From: Micromonospora sp. WMMD1155
Lineage (GTDB): Bacteria; Actinomycetota; Actinomycetes; Mycobacteriales; Micromonosporaceae
Direction: 5' to 3'
DNA: 64,000 nt
Assembly: GCF_029581275.1 (NCBI RefSeq)
Contig: NZ_CP120742.1
Location: forward strand, 5,394,501-5,458,500
Shown here: positions 1 to 8,956 of the stretch, piece after piece
Layout: each line of letters opens with the position of its first letter
Position numbering within the stretch: position 1 is the stretch's first letter
The notes under the pieces: generated by a model
Database searches by the model: none
What the model was told of the DNA's origin: nothing
Seen by the model: the letters and a program-made list of their open reading frames with translations, nothing else
Program-made: the position numbers and the translations under genes

Positions 1-156
1 GTCGTGACCGGACCGCATCGCGGGCACATCTGGAACATCAGCGGCGAGGGGGCGATGCCCTTCGGGGCGGAGTTCGGCCACACCACCGGGGCGTCGGGGT
101 TCGTCGGGTGGGTTCGGCACTGGGCGGCCGGCAAGCCATGGTTCGACGCTGCCTGA
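1..156 (+). CDS. C-terminal fragment of a protein, possibly SMI1/KNR4-like (partial)
   Basis: The reading frame is open from the first base and stops at TGA 154-156, leaving 51 residues of a protein that starts outside the window. The visible part contains GPHRGHIWNISGEG followed by a Trp-rich tail (GWVRHWAAGKPWFDA). Glycine-rich 'hrGhiW' segments followed by a short tryptophan-containing helix are typical of the C-terminus of SMI1/KNR4-family proteins, which in bacteria are often immunity or antitoxin proteins. The assignment rests on a short segment and is tentative. Confidence 0.5.
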   Translation, partial: VVTGPHRGHIWNISGEGAMPFGAEFGHTTGASGFVGWVRHWAAGKPWFDAA

Positions 157-277
157 GCTGAACGGGTAGGCATCCTCATCTGCCGCTGACCGCCCTGGCG
201 GTGCACAGGTAACGGGTGGACGTGACGTTGTTCGGCACACATCCGCCGACGACGCCGACCGCAGGCAGGATGGATCG

Positions 278-724
278 ATGGCGACGATCAGACCGTTCGA
301 CAGCGCCGATGCCCCGGCTGTGGCGGGCCTCATCGAACGCTGCCTGCGTGAGGTCAACAGTCGCGACTATCCGAGCGAGGTCATCGAGCGGATGTGCGAC
401 CACTTCACCGAGCAACGCATCAGGGAACTCGCGATCCGACGGCAGATGTTCGTCGCAGAGGAAGACGGGATCGTCGGCACCGTCTCCCGCGACGGCGACA
501 AGGTCTACACCATGTTCGTGCACCCACGGGTCGCCGGTCGCGGCATCGGGCGGCTCCTCATGCGCCACGTCGAGGCGCTGGCGGCGATCGACGGCTACGA
601 CCACATGGAGACCGGAGCGAGCATCACCGGGCACGACTTCTACCGTCGGCTCGGCTACGTCGACGTCCGCTCCACCGAGACGGAGTTCGGCCTCAACTAC
701 ATCCTGCGCCGCAGCCTGCCCTGA
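278..724 (+). CDS. GNAT family N-acetyltransferase
   Basis: This 148-residue protein has the single-domain GNAT size. The acetyl-CoA pyrophosphate-binding signature is clear near residues 85-100 (VHPRVAGRGIGRLLM), preceded by the strand that reads YTMFVHP. The C-terminus (FYRRLGYVD) is the usual end of GNAT proteins. It should transfer an acetyl group from acetyl-CoA to a small amine in the cytoplasm; the substrate cannot be read from sequence. The ATG at 278 follows a weak AGGA. It is a single-gene unit that ends in the strong palindromic terminator at 759-792, convergent with the large secreted gene. Confidence 0.88.
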   Translation: MATIRPFDSADAPAVAGLIERCLREVNSRDYPSEVIERMCDHFTEQRIRELAIRRQMFVAEEDGIVGTVSRDGDKVYTMFVHPRVAGRGIGRLLMRHVEALAAIDGYDHMETGASITGHDFYRRLGYVDVRSTETEFGLNYILRRSLP

Positions 725-758
725 CGAGCCGGGGCCGCCGACGCCGCCTCACTGACAC

Positions 759-792
759 AGTGGGCGGGCGAGATCGATCTCGCCCGCCCACT
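759..792. terminator. Bidirectional terminator (perfect 34-bp palindrome)
   Basis: Positions 759-792 form a perfect inverted repeat centred on ATCGAT with 17-base arms (AGTGGGCGGGCGAGATC and its complement). It lies between the convergent acetyltransferase and GH43-like genes, so it can terminate both. Confidence 0.85.
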
Positions 793-816
793 ACTGCCAC
801 GCGTCTCCTCGGGTGC

Positions 817-3783
817 CTATCCCGCCTTCCGTACCGTCAACGTCTGGTAGTCGGCGGCGTGGGGCCGGTAGGTCGGGTTGCCGGAGTAGGCGACGTGGAC
901 CCGGTAGGCCCCCGGCCGCAGATCGGCGGTCTGCAGTTCGACGACCGCCTTACCGTGTGCCAGTGGCACGACGTGCGCGGTGCCGCCGAAGGTGACGGTG
1001 ACTTCGCCGGTCGGGGTCGGAGCGTGCTTCCGCCCGCCCGCCGGCCCGACGGTCACGGTCAACCTGAACGTGTCCCCGCGGACGACCGACGCCGGCGAGG
1101 CCTTCGCCTTGACCTTGACGGCGGCCGGGCCGGAGGGCACCTCGAACGACGCCGTACCCTCCGACGCCTTCAGGTAGTCGAAGCCGAGGTATTCGGCCGT
1201 CACCGTCCGGGCACCCGCGGGCAGACCCGTCGGCAGCGTGACGGTCGCCGCGCCGTCGTTCAGGTAGGCGAGCTTCGACCACGAGCCGACGCTGACCCGT
1301 ACCTGACCGCCGGTCTCGAACCCGTCCGCTGCCGCGACCGTCACGGTGGCCCTGGTCGTCTGGGCCCCCCTCGCGTACGGCTCGACGGCCACCTCGGTGG
1401 TGGTGGTGACATCACTGTTCGGGATACCGCGGATGTCGTTCCACTCGCGAACGGTCAGCGGGATCACGGTGCCGTGACGCGGACGGACGACACCCGCGTT
1501 GGTCATCGTGATCGCCTTGGCGTTCCACGTCGGAGCCTCGATGTTCTCGTGACAGGCGGCCTGGTACCCCCCACCGTTCGTGTACCGGTCGCCCCAGAGG
1601 TAGAACTGGCCGGGGCAGGCGGTGTCACCGGGGTTGGCCTCGAAGATGACCGGCCCCTCGTACCCCTGGTTGGCGACCCAGGTCGTGCGGCCCAGAGCCG
1701 GCGCGACCAGCGTCCAGTTGTCGATGTCGCTGTCCAGGAAGTCGGTGTGCTTCTCCGAGAAGATGTCCGAGCCCTGGTTGCCGGCCTCGTTCTTGGTCAC
1801 CCGGTAGTAGTGGTCGCCGACCCGGATCGCGGTCGTGTCGATGCGCGACAGCGGGGCGGGATCCTGCCAGACCTGGGGAGCGGAGAACGTCTTGAAGTCT
1901 CGCGTCGTGGCGTACCACATCTGCGCGTTCCCCTGACCGGTGCGGTTCACCGGGTCGTCCCACAGCGACTGGGCCCAGAACACGACGTACGCGCCGAGTT
2001 CCTCGACCCACAGCGACTCCGGTGCGAAGGCGTTGCCCGCGTTGTCGGGCGCGACCTTCACGTGCCGCTGAGGGGTCCAGTTCACCAGGTCGTGCGACTC
2101 GAACACCTCGATGTACTGGGTGTCGTTGATGGCGTACCCGCCCTGGTCGTACCAGTTCAGGTCGGTGGCGATCATGTAGAACGTGTCGCCGTCGGGGGAG
2201 CGGACGATGTGCGGGTCGCGAAGCCCCTGGTCGCCCAGTTGGGAGATGAGGGACGGCCGTCCTCCGGTCAGACCGGTCCAGTCCAGAGCGGTGTTGCCGT
2301 TGGATGTGGCGAACATGATCTGCTCGCCGTCGGCGATGCCCTCTCCCTTGAAGTACCCCATGAAGTACCGCTCGTACTCTTCCGAACGCGGCATGGCGGC
2401 GATGGTCACCGGGAACGACTTCTTCTGCGACGCCTTGCCCTTGGTGACGGTCGCCGTCAGGGTGGCGGCGACATCAGCGCGGCCGAAGGCCGGGCGGGTG
2501 ACCTCACCCGTCGGGGTGATGAGGCGGGTGGTCGACTTCCAGGTGATCGTGGATCCGAACTCGCCCTCGGCGGTGAGGTCGAGGTTTCCGCGTACGTCGT
2601 CGGTGGCATCCAGGGTCAGGTCGAAGGCGTCCCGGTCGACCGACTGCGCATCGTCGAACTCGGCCTTCACCACCACGGGGATCTCCCGTGTGGTGACCTC
2701 CTGGGCGCCCTTGCGGACGGTCGCCGTGAGCGTGGCTGTCGCGTCCGGCTGCCCCTGCGCGGGCCGGGTGATCCTGCCGGTCACCGCGACCTTGCGTGCG
2801 CTGGGGACGGCCGGCGGGGTGTCGACCTCGACGACCGACGGGTCCGAACTCGTCCAGGTGATCGCCGAGCCGGCCACGGAGCCCACCTTGGGCAGGACGA
2901 TGTCGCGTACCACCGCACTGGTCCGGCCGAGGTCGATGGCCGCGGCGTCGGCGCGAACGCCGTCGGAGACGGTCTTCTCCGCCAGGGTGAGTGTCTCGTC
3001 GAGACCGACCGCCCGGTCGTACACCCGGAAGTCGCGGATCGTTCCGCGGAACGAGTAGTGGCCCGATGTCTGCGAGCGGCCGAGGAAGTTGCAGTTGGTC
3101 CCCGCGGCGTTCACCGACGGCGCCGTGGTCAGGTTCGTCGACGTCGCGTGCGGCACACCGTCGAGGTAGAGCCGGCCGGTCCAGCTCGTTCCGTCCGAGT
3201 TCAGTGACTGGGTGTAGGTGACATGGGTCCACGCTCCCTCGCGCATGCGGACCCGGTTCTGCTGGAGGTTCGCCGGACCCACCGCGACGCGGAACCGCTG
3301 GGTGTTCGACGCGAAGATGGAGCCCTCGGCGCCGGTGTCGACGTCGCACGAGCCGGACTTACGGCCGAAACCCCACATCTGGTGCTCGCCGACGTTCGCC
3401 GGGTCGACCCACACGTCGTAGTCGACCGTGAGGTTGGACATGCCGGCGGTGATGTCGTTCGGCAGCGCCACGTAAGCGCCGTCGAGGGCGCCCTCGTAGG
3501 AGTCGGGGTTGAATCTGACCCCTTCGCCGGTCAAGGTCGCCTTCTCGGGATTGACGAGCGTGGCGTTCGCCGCCGCGCCCGCGCTACCCGAGTTGACCAA
3601 CGTCGTCCCACTGGTCTCGTCGAGGGCGAAGTGGTGCACCAGGCCCTCGTCGAGCTGCTCCTCCGCAGCGTACGAGGGCGTCGCCGCGAACGAGACCGAG
3701 AGGAGCGCACCGAGTGCCAGGACCGCGACACCGCTACCCTTCCGACTCGGCCCGAGGCGTGGTCTCCGCTGTCGCAGTCTCAA
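817..3783 (-). CDS. Secreted multidomain GH43-like glycosidase with LamG and Ig-like domains
   Basis: The 988-residue product begins with an Arg-rich segment and hydrophobic core ending in PSYAAEE, a Sec-type signal peptide. Domains in order: a LamG/concanavalin-like module (about 47-260), two atrophied bacterial Ig modules with the ITWTSSDPSVV pattern (about 265-460), a five-bladed beta-propeller of the GH43 type (about 470-770, with RDPHIVRSPDG and the APES segment), and two C-terminal Big_3-type Ig domains. It is likely an extracellular arabinan- or xylan-side-chain hydrolase. The start is TTG at 3783, because GGAGG lies 6 bases upstream and no ATG fits. A LacI-type box sits 34 bp upstream of the start. 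The exact substrate is not deducible. Confidence 0.85.
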   Translation of the reverse strand: MRLRQRRPRLGPSRKGSGVAVLALGALLSVSFAATPSYAAEEQLDEGLVHHFALDETSGTTLVNSGSAGAAANATLVNPEKATLTGEGVRFNPDSYEGALDGAYVALPNDITAGMSNLTVDYDVWVDPANVGEHQMWGFGRKSGSCDVDTGAEGSIFASNTQRFRVAVGPANLQQNRVRMREGAWTHVTYTQSLNSDGTSWTGRLYLDGVPHATSTNLTTAPSVNAAGTNCNFLGRSQTSGHYSFRGTIRDFRVYDRAVGLDETLTLAEKTVSDGVRADAAAIDLGRTSAVVRDIVLPKVGSVAGSAITWTSSDPSVVEVDTPPAVPSARKVAVTGRITRPAQGQPDATATLTATVRKGAQEVTTREIPVVVKAEFDDAQSVDRDAFDLTLDATDDVRGNLDLTAEGEFGSTITWKSTTRLITPTGEVTRPAFGRADVAATLTATVTKGKASQKKSFPVTIAAMPRSEEYERYFMGYFKGEGIADGEQIMFATSNGNTALDWTGLTGGRPSLISQLGDQGLRDPHIVRSPDGDTFYMIATDLNWYDQGGYAINDTQYIEVFESHDLVNWTPQRHVKVAPDNAGNAFAPESLWVEELGAYVVFWAQSLWDDPVNRTGQGNAQMWYATTRDFKTFSAPQVWQDPAPLSRIDTTAIRVGDHYYRVTKNEAGNQGSDIFSEKHTDFLDSDIDNWTLVAPALGRTTWVANQGYEGPVIFEANPGDTACPGQFYLWGDRYTNGGGYQAACHENIEAPTWNAKAITMTNAGVVRPRHGTVIPLTVREWNDIRGIPNSDVTTTTEVAVEPYARGAQTTRATVTVAAADGFETGGQVRVSVGSWSKLAYLNDGAATVTLPTGLPAGARTVTAEYLGFDYLKASEGTASFEVPSGPAAVKVKAKASPASVVRGDTFRLTVTVGPAGGRKHAPTPTGEVTVTFGGTAHVVPLAHGKAVVELQTADLRPGAYRVHVAYSGNPTYRPHAADYQTLTVRKAG

Positions 3784-3816
3784 TGGATCCTCCTTGACCG
3801 GGACGGGTTTCGGGCG

Positions 3817-3830
3817 TGTTAACGCTAACT
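3817..3830. promoter_or_regulatory. LacI-type operator TGTTAACGCTAACT
   Basis: This 14-base near-palindrome matches 13 of 14 positions of TGTTARCGYTAACA and is related to the boxes at 41266-41279, 52980-52993 and 53126-53139. The central CG and GTTA/TAAC arms are typical of LacI/GalR-family operators. It lies just upstream of the GH43-like gene on the minus strand. Confidence 0.65.
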
Positions 3831-3954
3831 ACGGGGGTGCCGTCGGGTCAACGAAATGCGTCGATGCCCCCTTCTGTGGACGCCCGCGGTGCCCGAAGCT
3901 CAGCAGGCAGGTCGAGGATCGGATCCTTCAGGAGCAGGTCCGGCGTGACCGCCG

Positions 3955-4401
3955 TCATCGAGGGGGGTGGGCCGACTCGACACGCTGCTTGAGTGCGTCG
4001 TTGAAGGCATCGAACCCGGCGTGTGTGTTCTTCAGTGTGCCCTTGAACAGGGCGACGAGGATTCCCGAGAAGCGTTCGCCGTGGACCAGGTGGGTGGTCC
4101 CGTCGGCGTTGGCGGTGAGGACGAACGAGTGTTCCCCGTCGAACAGTCCACCGAAGCCGAGCTTGCCGAGCCAGCGCAGTTCCTGGCCCGGGTCAGCAAC
4201 CAGAACGGTGGGCTTGAAGGTCATGCCGCCTCCCCCGGGTGGGCTCAGGTGCACGACGAGCTTGGTGCCGACCTGAGGGGTGCCCTCGATGCGGCGCATG
4301 AACGGGTTCCAGTCCGGGTAGGCGGCGAAGTCGGTGAGGACCTCCCACACGGTTTGCGGACTGGCGGCGATGTCGATCGTGGTGCTGATGGTCGTGCTCA
4401 T
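3955..4401 (-). CDS. SRPBCC (polyketide cyclase / AHSA1-like) family protein
   Basis: The 148-residue protein has the START/SRPBCC pattern: an N-terminal beta strand (TTISTTIDIAASPQTVWEVL), the helix segment ending DFAAYPDWNPFMRRIEG, and a C-terminal helix (LKGTLKNTHAGFDAFNDALKQR). Members bind hydrophobic ligands or act as cyclases or ketone hydrolases; many actinobacterial ones are uncharacterised. The ATG at 4401 follows GGAG. A perfect hexamer inverted repeat lies just upstream, so the gene appears to be regulated singly. No catalytic residue can be named. Confidence 0.85.
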   Translation of the reverse strand: MSTTISTTIDIAASPQTVWEVLTDFAAYPDWNPFMRRIEGTPQVGTKLVVHLSPPGGGGMTFKPTVLVADPGQELRWLGKLGFGGLFDGEHSFVLTANADGTTHLVHGERFSGILVALFKGTLKNTHAGFDAFNDALKQRVESAHPPR

Positions 4402-4421
4402 GGCTCGCTCCGTCTCACCTG

Positions 4422-4436
4422 GCTAACGCTGTTAGC
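4422..4436. promoter_or_regulatory. Candidate operator GCTAAC-GCT-GTTAGC
   Basis: Six-base perfect inverted-repeat arms separated by 3 bases lie 21-35 bases upstream of the SRPBCC start codon. Half-site spacing differs from the LacI-type boxes elsewhere in the window, so a different regulator (for example TetR or PadR type) is more likely. Confidence 0.45.
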
Positions 4437-4549
4437 TACCACGTTAGGCAACAGGGTTGCTCACACCGGGAGATTCGGTGCACGGCCGGGCCGACCGGCA
4501 GGCGTAAGCGACTGAGACAGAAGGGCCCGGCGGACGCCCTGGAGGGTCC

Positions 4550-4948
4550 TCACGGCATGGTGAAGTCGGCGAAGTCGAAGCCGGGAGTCACCACGCAACT
4601 GACGAGGACGTGCTCGTCGCCCGCCGGTTTCGCCGACTGCCACTCGCCCGCCGGGACCAGGATCTGCGGGCGCTCGGCACTCAGGATCATCGGCCGACTG
4701 TCCCTTCCCACGGTCAGCGCCAGCGGCCCACCCGAATGCCAGAACCACATCTCGTCCGACCGCACGGTGTGCCAGGCCGACGACTCACCCGGCTCGAGAA
4801 GGAAGAGGATCGCCGTCGCGGTGGCCCGGCTGCCCGGGTAGCCATCAGGCTCGAACGTGACAGCGGACCGGTAGGTCTCCCTGAACCATCCGCCTTCGGG
4901 ATGCGGCTGCAGGTCGAATTGCTCGGCGAGAGGCGGACGTGTGGTCAT
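4550..4948 (-). CDS. DUF985 cupin domain protein
   Basis: The 132-residue protein shows the cupin_5/DUF985 pattern: FDLQPHPEGGWFRETYRS at residues 11-28, then AILFLLEPGESSAWHTVRSDEMWFWHSG split by short gaps and the C-terminal VVTPGFDFADF. DUF985 proteins are double-stranded beta-helix proteins, some thought to bind sugar or isoprenoid-type ligands; the function is not established. It lies 59 bp downstream of the alcohol dehydrogenase on the same strand and could be the last gene of the transporter/dehydrogenase transcription unit. Confidence 0.88.
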   Translation of the reverse strand: MTTRPPLAEQFDLQPHPEGGWFRETYRSAVTFEPDGYPGSRATATAILFLLEPGESSAWHTVRSDEMWFWHSGGPLALTVGRDSRPMILSAERPQILVPAGEWQSAKPAGDEHVLVSCVVTPGFDFADFTMP

Positions 4949-5007
4949 GAGGGGCCACTGTAGTGGCCGACATCGCGGAGGTACGCCGAAGCGTCACCGC
5001 GCGCCGG

Positions 5008-6246
5008 TCACCGACCCCGGCTCGCGGTCGGGACGTGTCGGGTCCGGTCCCCGGTCCAGGCCGCCTCGAGGATCGCGGTCAGGCTGGCGGTGTCGGTCGG
5101 GCCCGGGTGGTTCTGGATCAGGCGGGTGACGCCACTGGCCATCTCCGCGAAGCGCGGGAGGTCGGCGCGTGCCACGCCGATGTCCGCCAGGGTGGGCGGG
5201 ATGCCGATGTCGACGAGGAGCCCGTCGAGCCAGGTGAGGAACGCGTCCGCGGCCTCGGCGTCCGAGGCGTCGCCGACGTCGAGCCCGCACACTCCGGCGA
5301 GGATGGCCAACCGGTCGGCGATGGCGTCCCTGGCCGCGTCCAGCGCGTACGGCAGGAGCAGCCCGACGCCCAGGCCGTGCGGCGTGTGCGTGGCTGCGCC
5401 GATGGGGTACTGGAGGGCGTGTGGGGCCGCGTTGCCCGCGTGGGAGAAGGCGAGCCCGGCGAGCATGGACCCGTAGGACATGTCCGCGCGTGCCTCCGTG
5501 TCGCCGCCGTCGGCGACAGCCCGACGTAGGCTACGGGCGATCCGCTCCGCGGCCAGGAGCGCGTAGTGGTCGGTGATCGGGTTGCGGCCGAGGAACACCT
5601 GCTCCACCGGGTCGCGCGGGCCGTGGGCCCGGGGTCGCGCGGTGTAGCTCTCCACCGCGTGACAGAACGCGTCGATGCCGGAGTGGGCGGTGACCGTCGC
5701 GGGGCAGGTGTACGTGAGTTCGGGGTCGACGATCGCGAAGTCGGGCACGATGTGGACGCTGGAGACCCCCACCTTCAGCTCGCGGTCCGGGTCGGTCAAC
5801 ACCGAGACGGGTGTGAGCTCGGAGCCGGTGCCGGACGTCGTCGGGACCGCGACGAGCGGAATCGTCGGGCCCGGCACCCTCGACTCGCCGTAGAAGTCGC
5901 GCGGCGTCCCGCCGTGGCGCCGGATGACCCCGACGATCTTGGCCAGGTCGATCACCGTGCCACCCCCGACGGCGAGGATCACGTCGGCGTCCACCTCGGC
6001 GGCGGCCGAGACGGCCAGGGCGACGTCGGTGAGTGGCACGTCCGGAGTCGCGTCGGAGAACACCCCGACGACGTCGACCTTCTCCCGCACGGCGGCCACG
6101 ATCTCGGCCACGCCCGGCTGCCCCAGAAGAACCTTGTCGGTCACGATGAGGACCCGTGAGCCACTCTCGGCCACCACTCGCGGGATGTTCTGCGAGACCC
6201 CTTCGCCCACGATCAGTTGGCGTGGTCCGCGGACGGTCTCAAGCAT
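5008..6246 (-). CDS. Iron-containing alcohol dehydrogenase (group III)
   Basis: At 412 residues this has family length. The N-terminal half carries a NAD(P)-binding fold with the GGGTVIDLAK signature (about 96-105). The C-terminal half has the metal ligands of the Fe-ADH family: SGIDAFCHAVESYTA (Asp and His) and HAGNAAPHALQYPIGA with a later THTPHG histidine. It would interconvert an alcohol and an aldehyde with NAD(P). The ATG at 6246 follows AGAGG. It lies 64 bp downstream of the aldehyde dehydrogenase and behind an ABC importer, suggesting sequential oxidation of an imported alcohol or polyol (inference). Confidence 0.92.
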   Translation of the reverse strand: MLETVRGPRQLIVGEGVSQNIPRVVAESGSRVLIVTDKVLLGQPGVAEIVAAVREKVDVVGVFSDATPDVPLTDVALAVSAAAEVDADVILAVGGGTVIDLAKIVGVIRRHGGTPRDFYGESRVPGPTIPLVAVPTTSGTGSELTPVSVLTDPDRELKVGVSSVHIVPDFAIVDPELTYTCPATVTAHSGIDAFCHAVESYTARPRAHGPRDPVEQVFLGRNPITDHYALLAAERIARSLRRAVADGGDTEARADMSYGSMLAGLAFSHAGNAAPHALQYPIGAATHTPHGLGVGLLLPYALDAARDAIADRLAILAGVCGLDVGDASDAEAADAFLTWLDGLLVDIGIPPTLADIGVARADLPRFAEMASGVTRLIQNHPGPTDTASLTAILEAAWTGDRTRHVPTASRGR

Positions 6247-6310
6247 GTCGGTGCCTCTTTCGGAACGTCGGCGGCGATGTGGTGGGCGGGTGCTCGGAGC
6301 GGCAGGCCGG

Positions 6311-7771
6311 TCACGGTAGGTCGATCGCCGCGTAGGTGAGGTCGAGGTATTCGAGGATCCCCTCGTGCGACCCCTCCTTGCCGATCCCGGACTGCTTCAC
6401 GCCGCCGAACGGAGCTGACGGGTCCGAGATCAGGCCACGGTTGACGCCGACCATCCCCGTCTCCAGCCCCTCGGTGAACCGGATCGCCCGCTGCAGGTCA
6501 CGGGTGAAGACGTAGCCGACCAGGCCGTGCTCGGTGTCGTTGGCCTTCGCCAGCACCTCGTCGTCGGACGTGAACGGGATGATCGGCGCCACCGGGCCGA
6601 AGATCTCCGCCCGCAGCATCCGCGCGTCGTCGGGCACGTCGACGAGGACGGTGGGCGGGTAGAAGTGGCCCGGCCCGTCCGGACGTTCGCCGCCCACCAG
6701 GACCCGGGCGCCGCGATCGACCGCGTCGGCGACGAGTTCGCCGATCGTGGTGACCGAGGCCTCGTCGATCAACGCCCCGACGTCCACGCCGTCGTCGAGA
6801 CCGTGGCCCACCGACAGCGCGGCCATCCGCTCGGCGAAGCGCGCCGTGAACTCCTCGCGCACCGGTTCCTCGACGTAGATCCGGTTGGCCGCGATGCAGG
6901 ACTCCCCGATGTTGCGCATCTTGGCCACCATGGCGCCGTCGACCGCGACGTCCAGGTCGGCGTCCGCACACACGATCAGGGCCGCGTTGCCGCCCAGTTC
7001 CATCGAGGTACGCAGTACGGTGTCCGCGGCCTGCCGGAGCAGCACGCGCCCGACCTCGGTCGACCCGGTGAACGAGAGCTTGCGGGTCCGAGCGTCGGCG
7101 AGCAGTGCGGAGACCACGTCGCCGGAACGCTTGGTGGTGACCACGTTGACGACACCCGGGGGGACGCCGACCTCCTCCATGATGCGGGCCAGGAGCAGCA
7201 TGGTGAGTGGCGTCTGGCCCGCCGGCTTGGTGATCGTCGTGCAGCCCGCGGCCAGCGCGGGAGCGATCTTGCGGGCACCCATCGCCAACGGGAAGTTCCA
7301 GGGCGTCACGAAGACGCACGGCCCGACCGGCTTCGGCACGGTGAGGATGCGGTATCCACCGGCGGGGGCGGTGCTGTAGCGCCCCTCGACACGTACCGCC
7401 TCCTCGGCGAACCAGCGGAAGAACTCGGCGCCGTAGGCGACCTCGCCCCGCGCCTCGGCGAGCGGCTTTCCCATCTCGAGCGTGATCAGCCGGGCGATCT
7501 CCTCGGATCGCTCGGTCAGCGCCCGGTACGTCGCGGTCAACAACTCCGACCGTCTCCGTGGCGGGGTCGCCGCCCACCCCGGCATCGCCGTGCTCGCCGC
7601 GTCCAGGGCGGCGAGCCCGTCGACGACGTCGGCGTCCGCCACCTCGGCGATGGTCTTGCCGGTCCCCGGGTCCTCGACGGCGAAGGTGGCGCCGCTCGCG
7701 GCGTCGCGCCAGGCGTCGCCGATCCGGAGCCGCCGGTACTCGGGGGGCAGGACGTCCATCGGGTCACTCAT
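6311..7771 (-). CDS. NAD(P)-dependent aldehyde dehydrogenase, succinate-semialdehyde dehydrogenase type
   Basis: The 486-residue protein has all ALDH landmarks: the VTPWNFPLAM segment, the FTGSTEVGR nucleotide-binding motif, MELGGNAALIV with the general-base Glu, and the catalytic Cys in GESCIAANR. The C-terminal MVGVNRGLISDPSAPFGG is typical of the GabD-like branch. The start was set at the ATG at 7771 because AGGAGG lies upstream at the proper distance; an extension to 7867 adds 32 residues of low-complexity sequence. With the alcohol dehydrogenase it probably oxidises the aldehyde from the transported substrate to an acid; the true substrate is unknown. Confidence 0.92.
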   Translation of the reverse strand: MSDPMDVLPPEYRRLRIGDAWRDAASGATFAVEDPGTGKTIAEVADADVVDGLAALDAASTAMPGWAATPPRRRSELLTATYRALTERSEEIARLITLEMGKPLAEARGEVAYGAEFFRWFAEEAVRVEGRYSTAPAGGYRILTVPKPVGPCVFVTPWNFPLAMGARKIAPALAAGCTTITKPAGQTPLTMLLLARIMEEVGVPPGVVNVVTTKRSGDVVSALLADARTRKLSFTGSTEVGRVLLRQAADTVLRTSMELGGNAALIVCADADLDVAVDGAMVAKMRNIGESCIAANRIYVEEPVREEFTARFAERMAALSVGHGLDDGVDVGALIDEASVTTIGELVADAVDRGARVLVGGERPDGPGHFYPPTVLVDVPDDARMLRAEIFGPVAPIIPFTSDDEVLAKANDTEHGLVGYVFTRDLQRAIRFTEGLETGMVGVNRGLISDPSAPFGGVKQSGIGKEGSHEGILEYLDLTYAAIDLP

Positions 7772-7879
7772 TGCGTCGCCTCCTGCGATCTTCTCGGTGA
7801 TGGGCAGGACGACGCCCCGCCCACCGACCGTCTTCTCGGGCCACCTGCGGGCGCAGCGCACCGTCACCGCCCGGCGCGG

Positions 7880-8956
7880 CTACCGCCCAGCCTCGGACAG
7901 CGACAACCCGGTGTCCGCGTCGAAGAGGTGCGCGCGGTCCAGGTCGACGGTGACCTGCAGCCGTTCGCCCGGCGTACCGGTGACTGTGGGTCGTGCCTTG
8001 ACCTTGAGGATCGTCGTCCCCACCCGGACGTCGACCACCGTGCGGTCACCGAGCGGTTCGAGCCCGTAGAGCTCTCCCGGCAACGACGCGTCCCCCCGCT
8101 GCTCGACGGACAGGTCCTCCGCGCGCAGACCCAGCAGCAGCGCACGACCGTCCTCAGCCGTGGTCCACCGGGGCCGCGGCAGTGTCCAGCCCTCCGCACC
8201 GACCAGACGATCTCCCTCGGCGCGGCAGGCGAGCAGGCTGATCGGCGGGCTCCCGACGAATCCCGCGACCCACTGGTTGGCGGGACGCTCGTACACCTCG
8301 GTCGGTGTTCCGACCTGTTGCACGGTCCCCTCCTTGAGGATCGCCACCTGGTCGGCCATGGACAGCGCCTCGACCTGGTCGTTCGTCACGTAGACGAAGG
8401 TCGCGCCGAGGCTGCGGTGGATGCGGGTGAGCTCGGTGCGCATCTCGACGCGGAGCTTGAGGTCGAGGTTGGTCAGCGGCTCGTCCATGAGGAACGCCCG
8501 CGGACTGCGGACCAGCGCCCGGGCCAGGGCGACGCGCTGCATCTCACCGCCCGACAACTGCGCGGGGCGACGCTGCAGCAGACGTTCGATGTGCAGCAGC
8601 TTCGACATCCGCTCGACGGCGGCGGCGATCTCGGTCGACGAACAGCGGCGGGCCCGCAGCGGCGACGCGATGTTCTCGTACACCGTGTGCCGCGGATAGA
8701 GCGCGTAGTTCTGGAAGACCATGGCCAGGTCACGTGCGGCCGGGGTGTCAGCTGTCGCATCCCGCCCGTCGAGGTGCACCGACCCGGCGTCGAGCTTCTC
8801 CAGGCCGGCGATCGCGCGCAGGGTCGTCGTCTTGCCTGCCCCGGAGGGCCCGAGCACGACGAAGAACGAGCCGTCCGGCACGTCAAGCGTCACCCCGTCC
8901 AGGGCCTGGACCTTGCCGAAGGACTTGCACAGCCCCTGCACTGCCACGGTTCCCAT
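7880..8956 (-). CDS. ABC importer ATP-binding protein (MalK/UgpC type) with altered H-loop
   Basis: This 358-residue NBD has Walker A (GPSGAGKTTT), signature LSGGEMQR, Walker B ([12 protein letters not shown]) and a C-terminal TOBE/OB regulatory domain from about 240. The switch histidine that normally follows Walker B is asparagine: the segment reads VYVTNDQVEAL, with the Asn codon at 8381-8383 (residue 192). The adjacent NBD keeps His. Its start ATG overlaps the stop of the preceding ATPase by one base (TGATG), so the two are translationally coupled and may form an asymmetric heterodimer on one importer. It lies 108 bp upstream of the aldehyde dehydrogenase. Confidence 0.93.
   Translation of the reverse strand: MGTVAVQGLCKSFGKVQALDGVTLDVPDGSFFVVLGPSGAGKTTTLRAIAGLEKLDAGSVHLDGRDATADTPAARDLAMVFQNYALYPRHTVYENIASPLRARRCSSTEIAAAVERMSKLLHIERLLQRRPAQLSGGEMQRVALARALVRSPRAFLMDEPLTNLDLKLRVEMRTELTRIHRSLGATFVYVTNDQVEALSMADQVAILKEGTVQQVGTPTEVYERPANQWVAGFVGSPPISLLACRAEGDRLVGAEGWTLPRPRWTTAEDGRALLLGLRAEDLSVEQRGDASLPGELYGLEPLGDRTVVDVRVGTTILKVKARPTVTGTPGERLQVTVDLDRAHLFDADTGLSLSEAGR

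Noticed and set aside
394..3207. A 937-codon plus-strand open frame across the GH43-like gene
   Set aside because: It is antisense to a gene with a signal peptide, recognisable domains and a good RBS, is Arg/Gly/Asp-rich as expected for a shadow frame in GC-rich DNA, and has no family motif.
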